From Bacteroidaceae bacterium (lineage in GTDB: Bacteria > Bacteroidota > Bacteroidia > Bacteroidales > Bacteroidaceae), in contig JAFYWE010000210.1 of the NCBI GenBank assembly GCA_017558165.1, forward strand, positions 1 to 11,102: a DNA stretch of 11,102 nt, written 5' to 3'. Of this stretch, positions 1-6,593 are shown one piece after another. Each line of letters opens with the position of its first letter. Within the stretch, counting starts at the first letter, position 1. The notes beneath the pieces are model-generated. The model saw only the letters and a program-made list of their open reading frames with translations, was not told the DNA's origin and made no database searches. The position numbers and the translations under genes were made by a program.

Positions 1-507
1 AACGAGGGCTTGCTGCACGTGCCTACAGCCTCATTCAACACTGTATACATCCCTATACACATATTCAGACATTTATTCTCTGAAGGTATTGGAATGCGCC
101 AGATTCTGGACTACTATTTTGTACTTATGCAAGAAAACACGGCCCAGGAGAAGGAGGACTGTGTAGAGATCTTGAAAAAGACTGGAGTGCTGCGCTTCAC
201 TAAAGCCCTGATGTACGTGATGCAGGAGATGTTCGCACTTGACAAGGAACACATGATTGCAGAACCAGACAGCAGGCACGGCAAGTTCCTGATGCGCGAA
301 ATCATGCTCTCGGGCAACTTCGGCAAGATGGATGCCAGGTTCGGGCAAAGAAGCAGAGGATACAACCTGCAACATTTCAAGAATCAGCTCAAACGTTCAT
401 TCATGCTCATAGGCTACCACCCGTCCGAGACATTCTGGAACCCTCTGTTCAAGATATGGCACACATTCTGGATGAAGAGACACAGACCGGACGCTGTCAA
501 TGCGTGA
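1..507 (+). CDS. Nucleotidyltransferase-family protein, C-terminal fragment (5' end outside window)
   Basis: The reading frame is open from base 1 and stops at 505-507, so only about 168 C-terminal residues are visible. The TTG at base 10 is an internal leucine codon, not a credible start. The segment with F-R-H-L-F-x-E-G-I-G-M-R-Q-I-x-D-Y-Y (bases about 67-117) resembles the uncharacterised nucleotidyltransferase family common in Bacteroidota (NTP_transf_5 type), where a His-containing helix precedes a G-[LM]-R-Q-x-x-D motif. The N-terminal catalytic Gly-Ser and Asp residues would lie upstream of the window, so activity cannot be judged. The C-terminus is basic and rich in Trp, Phe and His. 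Such genes often sit near capsule or polysaccharide loci, but no neighbour here shows this. The substrate is unknown. Family assignment is from remembered motif resemblance only. Confidence 0.66.
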   Translation, partial: NEGLLHVPTASFNTVYIPIHIFRHLFSEGIGMRQILDYYFVLMQENTAQEKEDCVEILKKTGVLRFTKALMYVMQEMFALDKEHMIAEPDSRHGKFLMREIMLSGNFGKMDARFGQRSRGYNLQHFKNQLKRSFMLIGYHPSETFWNPLFKIWHTFWMKRHRPDAVNA

Positions 508-634
508 ACGACCATCGAGTTCAACAGAAAACGACGCACTAGCACAATCATAGATGACTTAAACCCACGACACGCATCAACCACGCGCAGATAGCCCCGC
601 TTCAACCATCAACAGACACCAGATTACCCATAAC
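508..634. other. Non-coding spacer, nothing recognised
   Basis: This lies between the stop of the partial nucleotidyltransferase-family gene and the hairpin at 635-667. It is C- and A-rich on the + strand. I see no promoter box, RNA gene or repeat in it. A short antisense reading frame crosses it but has no family resemblance. Confidence 0.5.
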
Positions 635-667
635 AATAGTGCTACCCGCGACGCGGGCAGCACTATT
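635..667. terminator. Bidirectional hairpin terminator between convergent genes
   Basis: Bases 635-648 pair with 654-667 around a short loop (stem AATAGTGCT / AGCACTATT plus a CCCG/CGGG core). There is one A-C mismatch at 644/658 on the + strand, which becomes a U-G wobble in minus-strand RNA, so the stem is better for the minus transcript. No long T run follows on either strand. It sits between two convergent genes, so a shared terminator is the natural reading. Confidence 0.7.
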
Positions 668-685
668 ACATTATACCGTCATTCT

Positions 686-2032
686 TTATTTAAGTTCCTC
701 AAGCTGAAACTTCAGCACATCGGCCCTGCTGGGGCGCATGGCACCGTAGGTATGCAGGCATCCCTCCTTATCATATATCATAAAGAACGGAATGCCCCTT
801 ACGTTCAGGGCGCGGCTCAGGACACCGTCCCTGTCATGCAGTTGGTTACCGTGCATTCCAAGCTCGGCCATTTTGTTTTTCCAGGCCTCTTTGTCGGTAT
901 CAATGGAGATTGAGACAAATACCACGGCATCATTCTCCAGTTCCTTCTCAAGAGCCTGCAGGTGAGGCACCTCCATACAACAAGGACCGCACCAGCTTGC
1001 CCACATATCTATATATACATACTTGCCCTTGAACGACGAGAACTCCACCACATTGCCGTCCACGTCGGTCAGCACCACTTCTTCAGGGAAAGGAGAGCCC
1101 ACAACAGTAGCCTTGCGTCTGATATAATCCTGCACACAGCCCTCGGAAAGACCATACTTGTCGACCGCCTGCCTTAACTGCTCCAGTCCACCCTCGAAAT
1201 CGGCAGAATAATCGTGAGCCGACAAGAACGATGCCACCAACTGCGATGCCACTCTCTCGCGTACTGCCTCGTTACCGTAAGTGTCATACAGTTTTCCCAG
1301 ACGCTCGACAAGGCCTAAGCGCGACGGGATGGTCCTTGCAATCAACTGCGGAGTCGCGGTCAACAGCACTGCATACTCATTGTCAAGTACATCAGACATG
1401 GCTGGCAGCACTTCCTTTACGTCAAAACCCACAGCCGACGCCTCAATGCCCTGCGCGCGAGGAATGGAGGTATAGGCGCTGTAGGCACGGGTATAAGCCC
1501 ACACCTTCATATAGCCGGCAACCGACGGCGACAGTTCCGCACCCGCAAGCAACGAGTCGGAAGCCTTGCAGTAACCCTCAACTATGGCCTTTATGCTGTT
1601 ACAGCCCAACCCTTCTTGTGTCCACAGCACGCGGTCAAGCTCAGCCATCGCTACATTGAGCGCAGACAACGCACAGTTCTCGGGAGTGTCTTTGAGTACA
1701 AGCGCATTACCTTCAACGCCAAGAGCCAGACGGACATCACCCTCATCGCCGGCAGCAATATAAACTGTCGACATCAACTGACGGCCGTCATATACAGCCA
1801 CCACATTATACAACCCCTTATCGGAAACGGTGGTCGTTCCTACAAACACTCCGTCCTTCGCACGCAACGGCGTAGCCTTCTCCACACCATCCACAGTCAA
1901 CGGCAATACATACACCTTCATCTCACCCACGGCAGCCGGCTCTATCGTCAACTCAATACGCACGCGCTGCGCCTGAGCCGCTATGGCCAGCATAACGAGC
2001 AACAGCAGGGAAAACAGTTTTTTCATATTCAT
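686..2032 (-). CDS. Exported TlpA-like thiol-disulfide oxidoreductase
   Basis: A 448-residue protein. Residues 1-22 form a Sec signal peptide (Lys-Lys, then a Leu/Ala-rich core, ending AQAQ). No lipobox cysteine is present, so a soluble periplasmic protein is expected. Residues about 25-115 look beta-rich, like the N-terminal DUF4369-type region of many Bacteroidota TlpA proteins, and 120-310 look helical. The C-terminal thioredoxin fold (about 312-448) carries the redox motif W347-C-G-P-C351 followed by another Cys352, and the cis-proline motif G-I-P415. Proteins of this class reduce or exchange disulfides on exported substrates such as apocytochromes; the partner here is unknown. The second ATG (Met3) is an equally possible start. 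The gene is divergent from another exported thioredoxin gene at 2202. Confidence is high for the fold and moderate for the N-terminal domain. Confidence 0.9.
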   Translation of the reverse strand: MNMKKLFSLLLLVMLAIAAQAQRVRIELTIEPAAVGEMKVYVLPLTVDGVEKATPLRAKDGVFVGTTTVSDKGLYNVVAVYDGRQLMSTVYIAAGDEGDVRLALGVEGNALVLKDTPENCALSALNVAMAELDRVLWTQEGLGCNSIKAIVEGYCKASDSLLAGAELSPSVAGYMKVWAYTRAYSAYTSIPRAQGIEASAVGFDVKEVLPAMSDVLDNEYAVLLTATPQLIARTIPSRLGLVERLGKLYDTYGNEAVRERVASQLVASFLSAHDYSADFEGGLEQLRQAVDKYGLSEGCVQDYIRRKATVVGSPFPEEVVLTDVDGNVVEFSSFKGKYVYIDMWASWCGPCCMEVPHLQALEKELENDAVVFVSISIDTDKEAWKNKMAELGMHGNQLHDRDGVLSRALNVRGIPFFMIYDKEGCLHTYGAMRPSRADVLKFQLEELK

Positions 2033-2058
2033 TTTTATTTACATCATTCATTACATGG

Positions 2059-2066
2059 CAAAAATA
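2059..2066 (-). promoter_or_regulatory. -7 box for the TlpA-like gene
   Basis: On the minus strand this reads TATTTTTG, matching the Bacteroidota -7 consensus TAnnTTTG. It lies 27 bases upstream of the ATG at 2032. I see no good TTTG -33 element at the usual 19-21 base spacing, so support is partial. Confidence 0.45.
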
Positions 2067-2104
2067 GCACATTAAACCTTATTTATTCTTAAAAAAGGGA
2101 GAAC

Positions 2105-2138
2105 TTGTGCAGTGATATCAAAAAAAAGCATATATTTG
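2105..2138 (+). promoter_or_regulatory. Promoter of the thioredoxin lipoprotein gene
   Basis: TATATTTG at 2131-2138 matches the Bacteroidota -7 box TAnnTTTG exactly. A TTG at 2105-2107 could be the -33 element, but the 23-base spacer is longer than the usual 19-21. The predicted transcript starts near 2143-2146, giving a leader of roughly 55-60 bases that contains a small inverted repeat, GGGAATTTCCC (2154-2164). Confidence 0.6.
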
Positions 2139-2201
2139 CGAAGAAACAACAACGGGAATTTCCCATAGCACAAACAGACCATTAACTAACCTTATTTTAA
2201 T

Positions 2202-2756
2202 ATGAAGAAGATTTTCATGACATTACTCTGCGCAGCTGTAATGATTTCTTGCGGCGGCAACAAAGAGAAGAGCGCGGAATGCAACGGCAACCACGCTGAG
2301 TGTACACACCAGTGTGAGGGTGAGAAGAAGTGCGACGGCAACCACCAGGATTGCACAGGCAACTGTGACGACTGCACAAACAAGTGCGAGGAACCAGCTG
2401 TTACAGGCCCGGTAATTCTTGACGCCGAGACTTTCGCACAGAAAGTGGCCGACATCAACAACCCTGAGTGGAAGTATTTGGGTGACAAGCCAGCCCTTGT
2501 AGATTTCTACGCTGACTGGTGCGGTCCTTGCAAAATGATTGCTCCATCACTTGAGGAGATTGCTGCAGAGAAGGCCGACGAGCTCTATGTATATAAGGTA
2601 AATGTGGACAACACACCTGAGTTGGCACACCACTTCAAGGTTCAGGGTATCCCTACTTTGGTTCTTATCCCGATGGAGGGCGAGCCAATCGTAAAGGTAG
2701 GTGCAATGCCTAAGGAGGGTATTGTAGAGTTCATCGAGACCAACCTGAACAAGTAA
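2202..2756 (+). CDS. Thioredoxin lipoprotein with a Cys/His-rich N-terminal repeat
   Basis: A 184-residue protein. Residues 1-16 form a lipoprotein signal peptide, with Cys17 in the lipobox-like sequence M-I-S-C-G-G, so it should be lipid-anchored. Residues 20-64 form a hydrophilic linker with eight further cysteines (27, 34, 38, 44, 51, 55, 58, 62). They form two copies of C-x-G-N-H-x-x-C-T-x-x-C, 17 residues apart (27-38 and 44-55), then a partial C-T-N-K-C. Residues about 70-184 are a canonical thioredoxin domain with W106-C107-G-P-C110-K, upstream D-F-Y-A-D, and the cis-proline motif G-I-P151-T. The domain should reduce disulfides in the cell envelope, or at the surface if the lipoprotein is exported. 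The linker could bind metal or form its own redox disulfides; neither is shown by sequence alone. ATG 2202 is chosen because the signal peptide begins there. A strong terminator follows, so the gene is probably monocistronic. Confidence 0.92.
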   Translation: MKKIFMTLLCAAVMISCGGNKEKSAECNGNHAECTHQCEGEKKCDGNHQDCTGNCDDCTNKCEEPAVTGPVILDAETFAQKVADINNPEWKYLGDKPALVDFYADWCGPCKMIAPSLEEIAAEKADELYVYKVNVDNTPELAHHFKVQGIPTLVLIPMEGEPIVKVGAMPKEGIVEFIETNLNK

Positions 2757-2781
2757 GATATCTTAGACTAAAGATACAGAC

Positions 2782-2814
2782 AAGCCGATGCCGTTACGCA
2801 TCGGCTTTGTTTTT
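2782..2814 (+). terminator. Rho-independent terminator of the thioredoxin lipoprotein gene
   Basis: AAGCCGATGC (2782-2791) pairs with GCATCGGCTT (2798-2807), a 10-bp stem with a 6-base loop. It is followed by the T-rich tail TGTTTTTG (2808-2815). It begins 25 bases after the stop codon. Confidence 0.9.
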
Positions 2815-2833
2815 GTGAACACATACCACTGAA

Positions 2834-2867
2834 AATAAAAAAAGAGTTCCAGTTTAACTGAAACTCT
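2834..2867 (-). terminator. Rho-independent terminator of tRNA-Gln
   Basis: Read on the minus strand, AGAGTTTCAG (2867-2858) pairs with CTGGAACTCT (2852-2843). The only non-Watson-Crick pair (2849/2861) is a G-U wobble in minus-strand RNA. A TTTTTTTATT tail follows at 2843-2834. The hairpin begins 7 bases past the tRNA 3' end and points toward the plus-strand terminator at 2782-2814. Confidence 0.88.
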
Positions 2868-2873
2868 CCGCTG

Positions 2874-2944
2874 TTGGGCTACCCGGACTCGAACCAGGAA
2901 AGGCAGGACCAGAATCTGCAGTGTTACCATTACACCATAGCCCA
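2874..2944 (-). tRNA. tRNA-Gln, anticodon CTG
   Basis: The minus strand folds as a full 71-base cloverleaf. The acceptor stem TGGGCTA/TAGCCCA is perfect. The D stem is GTGT/ACAC with an AATGGTA loop. The anticodon stem-loop is GCAGA-TTCTGGT-CCTGC. The variable region is four bases. The T arm is CCTGG-TTCGAGT-CCGGG. The anticodon CTG, after the invariant T33, reads the glutamine codon CAG. The last pair of the anticodon stem (31-39) is A-C, a mismatch. The base after the acceptor stem is A and CCA is not encoded, so CCA must be added after transcription. It appears to be a single-gene unit with its own -7 box and terminator. Confidence 0.93.
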
Positions 2945-2960
2945 GCGCTCATTTGCGATG

Positions 2961-2968
2961 CAAAGGTA
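2961..2968 (-). promoter_or_regulatory. -7 box of the tRNA-Gln promoter
   Basis: On the minus strand this reads TACCTTTG, an exact match to TAnnTTTG, 16 bases upstream of the mature tRNA 5' end. No clear TTTG -33 element is seen 19-21 bases further upstream; that region is A/T-rich. Confidence 0.6.
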
Positions 2969-3070
2969 CAACAAATTCTGATACTAAAAAATATTTTCGG
3001 CATTTTTTTATCATAAAATGCAAAAAAAGTTTCAAAAGCAGGGTAAAACGGCCAAAATAGGGGTCTTTTA

Positions 3071-3102
3071 TTTTCAATTAGAGAAAATATGGAGTATCTT
3101 TG
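3071..3102 (+). promoter_or_regulatory. Probable promoter of the rsfS-ftsH-cdsA operon
   Basis: TATCTTTG at 3095-3102 matches the -7 consensus exactly. TTTT at 3071-3074, 20 bases upstream, is a three-of-four match to the -33 box. This places transcription start near 3107-3110, about 185 bases before the rsfS ATG. I saw no closer matching -7 box. Confidence 0.6.
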
Positions 3103-3295
3103 CAAATAAGGGAACCACTCTCCCCCGGCTACAGAAACGGCCATTTTGTCATATTTTGACACAATTCTGCACCTTATTGTCCTTTGGCATAGTGATTGCA
3201 GAATAATCAGCAACTAAAAAACATCAAAATCAGAAGCTGTCCAAAATTTATTCAGCTCTGACATATTTTATAATAAATTTAAATAGCAACTCAAC
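3103..3295 (+). promoter_or_regulatory. Long A/T-rich leader upstream of rsfS
   Basis: If the promoter at 3071-3102 is used, this is a leader of about 185 bases. It contains a 5-bp inverted repeat, TGTCA-TATTT-TGACA (3147-3161), and a C-rich tract near 3120-3126. I recognise no known riboswitch, ribosomal-protein leader or attenuator. A 62-codon frame (3018-3206) starts upstream of the promoter box and has no family resemblance, so it is not called. Confidence 0.3.
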
Positions 3296-3667
3296 ATGCA
3301 AGACAAAAAAGCAACCGCTAAAGAGGTAATAGAGCAGATAATCGAAGGTATCCAGGATAAAAAAGGTAAGGGAATTGTTGTTGTTGATATGCTCGAGCTC
3401 GGCAACAGCATCTGTGACTATTTCGTGATCTGTCAGGGTAACTCGCCTAACCAGGTAAGCGCAATCACAGACTCAATCGCCGACACCGTGCGCGAGAACT
3501 GCGGCAAGAAGCCATACGCCATTGACGGACTGCGCAATAGCCAGTGGGTGGCAATGGACTACGGAGACATTCTTGTACATGTGTTCTTGCCCGATGTAAG
3601 AACCTTCTACGACATCGAACACCTTTGGGCCGATGCTAAAATCACAACAATTCCTGACTTAGACTAA
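3296..3667 (+). CDS. rsfS: Ribosomal silencing factor RsfS
   Basis: A 123-residue protein of the RsfS (DUF143/YbeB/Iojap) family, whose usual length is about 105-130. Family hallmarks are the D-M-L-E-L-x-x-x-x-C-D-Y-F-V-I-C stretch (residues about 31-46), S-P-N-Q-V after it, and the C-terminal W-V-A-M-D-Y-G-D-I-L-V-H-V-F segment followed by R-x-F-Y-D-I-E-H-L-W. The family binds protein uL14 on the large ribosomal subunit and blocks joining with the small subunit, lowering translation when nutrients are short. It is a soluble cytoplasmic protein. It ends two bases before the ftsH start, so the genes are almost certainly co-transcribed and may be translationally coupled. The start is the first ATG, preceded by an A-rich region rather than a clear Shine-Dalgarno. 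Confidence 0.95.
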   Translation: MQDKKATAKEVIEQIIEGIQDKKGKGIVVVDMLELGNSICDYFVICQGNSPNQVSAITDSIADTVRENCGKKPYAIDGLRNSQWVAMDYGDILVHVFLPDVRTFYDIEHLWADAKITTIPDLD

Positions 3668-3669
3668 TT

Positions 3670-5637
3670 ATGGCAAATAAAATAAAACCGAAATTCAATT
3701 TTACCTGGTTCTACATTGCGGCCGGAGCGATACTGCTTTCGATGCTTCTTTTCGACGGAGGCAACAAGGAGCAGATAAGGGAGGTAAAGTACTCCGAGCT
3801 CCGTGACTATGTAGAGCGCGGATATGTAGAGGAGATAACCGTACACGACAACGGCGAGGTAGAGGCATACTTGAAGAAGGACTCAGCCAGCAACGTATTC
3901 AAAGGTGCGGAGATAAGGGAAAACGCGCGCCCGCTGGTAATTACCACTATTGGCTCGGCCGACAACTTCGACGAGTTCATCTTCGAGATGAAGAAGCCAG
4001 ACGAGAACGGCAATACCAGATTTGACGGCACACTCACATACAAGAGGGAGAGCGGTTTCTTCAGCAACTTCCTTTGGAGTGTGGGACCGTTCATCATCAT
4101 CCTCTTCATATGGATATTCATCATGAGGCGCATGAGCGGTGGTGCTGGCGGCCAGGGCGGCGTGTTCAATGTGGGCAAGTCACAGGCCAAGTTGTTCGAC
4201 AAGAACAACACCCCGACCATTACGTTCAAGGACGTGGCCGGACAGGAGGGCGCAAAGCAGGAGGTCAAGGAGATTGTCGACTTCCTCAAGAACCCGAAGA
4301 TCTACACCGAGCTTGGTGGCAAGATACCCAAGGGCGCATTGCTTGTAGGCCCTCCGGGAACAGGAAAGACCCTGCTTGCGAAAGCTGTAGCCGGTGAGGC
4401 GAACGTCCCGTTCTTTTCGATGTCGGGCTCCGATTTCGTAGAGATGTTCGTGGGTGTAGGCGCATCACGCGTACGCGACCTGTTCCGTCAGGCAAAGGAG
4501 AAGGCTCCATGCATCGTATTCATCGACGAGATTGACGCAGTGGGCCGCGCACGTGGCAAGAACCCATCCATGGGCGGTAATGACGAGCGCGAGAACACAC
4601 TCAACCAGTTGCTCACAGAGATGGACGGCTTCGGCACCAACAGCGGTATTATCGTTATTGCGGCTACAAACCGTGCCGACATCCTTGACAAGGCATTGTT
4701 GCGTGCCGGACGTTTCGACCGCCAGATCCACGTAGACCTCCCCGACCTCAACGAACGCAAGGCCATATTCGGAGTACACATGCGTTCACTCAAGCTCGAC
4801 CCGTCGGTTGACGTCGACCTGCTCTCACGCCAGACTCCGGGATTCTCGGGTGCCGATATCGCCAACGTATGTAACGAATCGGCCCTTATTGCCGCACGCA
4901 AGAAGAAGAAGGCCATCGACAAGCAGGATTTCCTTGACGCAATCGACCGCATCATCGGAGGTCTTGAGAAGAAGACCAAGGTTCTCACACAGAAGGAGAA
5001 GGAGTCCATCGCCATCCATGAGGCTGGACACGCTACCATATCATGGTTCCTTGAACACGCAAACCCGCTCATCAAGGTAACCATCGTACCACGCGGCCGT
5101 GCACTTGGCGCAGCTTGGTACATGCCCGAGGAGCGTCAGATAACCACAAAGGAGCAGATGCTTGACGAGATGTGCGCAATACTTGGTGGCCGTGCCGCCG
5201 AGGAGACATTCATCGGCCAGATTTCGACCGGTGCCATGAACGACCTTGAGCGCGTTACAAAACAGGCATACGCAATGGTCGCATACGCAGGAATGAGCGA
5301 CAGGCTCTCGAACCTGTGCTACTACAACAACCAGGAGTACTCGTTCAACCGTCCTTACAGCGAGAAGACAGCCGAGGCCATTGATGCCGAGGTACACAAG
5401 ATGATTACCGAGCAGTATGAGAGAGCCAAGGCTCTGCTGAGCGAGCACAAGGATGGTCACGCCCAGCTTGCAAAGATCCTCATCGAGCGCGAGGTGATAT
5501 TCGCCGAGGACGTTGAGAAGATTTTCGGCAAGCGCCCTTGGGCGTCGCGTAGCGAGGAGATTTTCGACAACAAGAGCAATGAGACACCCGTCACAGAGCC
5601 GGAGGTGGCTACAGACGAACCTGTTACAGCAGAGTAA
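3670..5637 (+). CDS. ftsH: ATP-dependent zinc metalloprotease FtsH
   Basis: A 655-residue membrane-bound AAA+ protease that unfolds and degrades membrane and some cytoplasmic proteins as a hexamer. Two membrane segments lie at about 11-28 and 134-152, flanking a periplasmic domain. A Gly-rich linker (156-164) follows. The AAA+ module has Walker A G227-P-P-G-T-G-K-T234, the pore loop F260-V-G-V-G, Walker B I-V-F-I-D-E-I-D (282-289), and a second region of homology with A-T-N-R (332-335) and R-A-G-R-F-D-R (345-351). The protease domain has the zinc motif H450-E-A-G-H454 and a probable third ligand, D525, in G-A-M-N-D-L-E. All catalytic residues are intact. The C-terminal tail after about 622 is acidic, low in complexity and likely disordered. 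It follows rsfS by two bases and precedes cdsA by 35. In E. coli FtsH controls lipid A synthesis by degrading LpxC; whether that holds here is unknown. Confidence 0.98.
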   Translation: MANKIKPKFNFTWFYIAAGAILLSMLLFDGGNKEQIREVKYSELRDYVERGYVEEITVHDNGEVEAYLKKDSASNVFKGAEIRENARPLVITTIGSADNFDEFIFEMKKPDENGNTRFDGTLTYKRESGFFSNFLWSVGPFIIILFIWIFIMRRMSGGAGGQGGVFNVGKSQAKLFDKNNTPTITFKDVAGQEGAKQEVKEIVDFLKNPKIYTELGGKIPKGALLVGPPGTGKTLLAKAVAGEANVPFFSMSGSDFVEMFVGVGASRVRDLFRQAKEKAPCIVFIDEIDAVGRARGKNPSMGGNDERENTLNQLLTEMDGFGTNSGIIVIAATNRADILDKALLRAGRFDRQIHVDLPDLNERKAIFGVHMRSLKLDPSVDVDLLSRQTPGFSGADIANVCNESALIAARKKKKAIDKQDFLDAIDRIIGGLEKKTKVLTQKEKESIAIHEAGHATISWFLEHANPLIKVTIVPRGRALGAAWYMPEERQITTKEQMLDEMCAILGGRAAEETFIGQISTGAMNDLERVTKQAYAMVAYAGMSDRLSNLCYYNNQEYSFNRPYSEKTAEAIDAEVHKMITEQYERAKALLSEHKDGHAQLAKILIEREVIFAEDVEKIFGKRPWASRSEEIFDNKSNETPVTEPEVATDEPVTAE

Positions 5638-5672
5638 GAACGGGAATTTTAAACACACAAACAAAATAAGAC

Positions 5673-6509
5673 ATGAAAAATTTTCTGATACGCGTAGCGA
5701 CTGGCCTTGTGTTCGGCGTAGCGCTGATTGGCTCAATGTGGTTAGGCAAGAATTCTTTCGGACCACTGTTCCTGTTGATTACAATGTGTTCCGTAAAAGA
5801 GTTCTGCACACTTGTCGAGAACCATAAGAACACCACCTTCAACAAATGGTGGGCCATACTGGGTGGCGGATATCTGTTTGCGGCATTCTTTGCCATATGC
5901 CACTGTGGTGTCGAGCACACGTTGGCGGTATTTGCTCCATATATAGCACTTGTAGTGTATGTGTTCATACAGCAGGTTTTCAGTACAGAAGGAAGCAAGC
6001 TTGACAATTTCGCATACTTCACACTGAGCCAGGTGTACACAGCATTGCCGTTCGCGCTGTTGAATATCCTTTCGACATGCGGCGCCGCAGAGGGCGAGAC
6101 ATACAGTATGCTGTTGCCTTTGTCAATCTTCATTTTCATCTGGTGCAATGACACCGGCGCATTCCTATTCGGTTGCACATTGGGACGCCACAAGATGTGC
6201 GAACGCGTATCACCCAAGAAAACATGGGAAGGCTTTGCCGGTGGCACACTCGTTACAATCGGTGCAGGAGTAGCGTTGTACTACATCACAGACACTATGG
6301 CAATTTGGGAATGGATTGGCATGGCTGTAGTTGTGGTTGCGACAGCAACACTTGGCGACCTCATCGAATCATGCATGAAACGAGAGATGCAGATCAAGGA
6401 TTCAGGCAACTTCCTGCCAGGGCACGGTGGCTTGCTCGACCGTTTCGACAGCACTCTGCTTGCCGTACCGAGCGCAATCTTATATCTGAGCCTCATCGGA
6501 ATCATTTAA
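5673..6509 (+). CDS. cdsA: Phosphatidate cytidylyltransferase (CDP-diglyceride synthase)
   Basis: A 278-residue integral inner-membrane enzyme that makes CDP-diacylglycerol from CTP and phosphatidic acid, the precursor of phosphatidylethanolamine and acidic phospholipids. The C-terminal family signature is complete: S233-x-M-K236-R-x4-K242-D243-x-G-x2-L-P-x-H251-G-G-x-L-D256-R-x-D259. Upstream, an acidic pair W-C-N-D-T-G-A and the S-P-K-K-T-W-E-G motif (from about residue 181) are also family-typical. Several hydrophobic segments span the rest, starting at residues 5-25. The length is normal for the family. It is the third gene of the rsfS-ftsH-cdsA unit, starts 35 bases after ftsH, and is followed by a long hairpin. 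The ATG is preceded by an A-rich stretch, as expected in Bacteroidota. Confidence 0.96.
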   Translation: MKNFLIRVATGLVFGVALIGSMWLGKNSFGPLFLLITMCSVKEFCTLVENHKNTTFNKWWAILGGGYLFAAFFAICHCGVEHTLAVFAPYIALVVYVFIQQVFSTEGSKLDNFAYFTLSQVYTALPFALLNILSTCGAAEGETYSMLLPLSIFIFIWCNDTGAFLFGCTLGRHKMCERVSPKKTWEGFAGGTLVTIGAGVALYYITDTMAIWEWIGMAVVVVATATLGDLIESCMKREMQIKDSGNFLPGHGGLLDRFDSTLLAVPSAILYLSLIGII

Positions 6510-6521
6510 GATACCATATCA

Positions 6522-6573
6522 AACATACAGCAAGTGCGGTAAATCTGTCGATTTGCCGCCCTTGCTGTATGTT
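6522..6573. terminator. Long bidirectional hairpin between cdsA and lpxB
   Basis: A stem of about 24 pairs (6522-6545 with 6550-6573) closes a four-base loop, TGTC. There is one T-C mismatch (6535/6560) and one T-G wobble (6540/6555) on the + strand. It lies between the convergent stop codons of cdsA and lpxB (6509 and 6594). Neither strand has a long T run after the stem, so it probably works as a shared terminator or RNA-end stabiliser. Confidence 0.8.
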
Positions 6574-6593
6574 ATCATCTACGGACAATGCCC

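Noticed and set aside
1616..2092. A 158-codon plus-strand frame opposite the TlpA-like gene
   Set aside because: It covers the signal peptide and N-terminal region of a well-supported minus-strand gene; its His/Arg-rich composition is typical of a shadow frame.
2154..2164. Short palindrome GGGAATTTCCC in the leader of the thioredoxin lipoprotein gene
   Set aside because: It is too short and has no second copy or known binding protein; an operator is possible but not supportable.
3018..3206. A 62-codon plus-strand frame upstream of rsfS
   Set aside because: It begins before the predicted promoter box and runs through it, is A/T-rich, and has no recognisable features, so it would not be translated from the rsfS transcript.
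4488..5123. A 211-codon minus-strand frame inside ftsH
   Set aside because: It is antisense to the AAA+ and protease domains, Ser/Arg-rich and without family resemblance.
5041..5766. A 241-codon minus-strand frame opposite the end of ftsH and start of cdsA
   Set aside because: It lies antisense to intact, motif-complete genes; its Val/Leu/Cys-rich product resembles no family and fits the mirror of FtsH codon usage.
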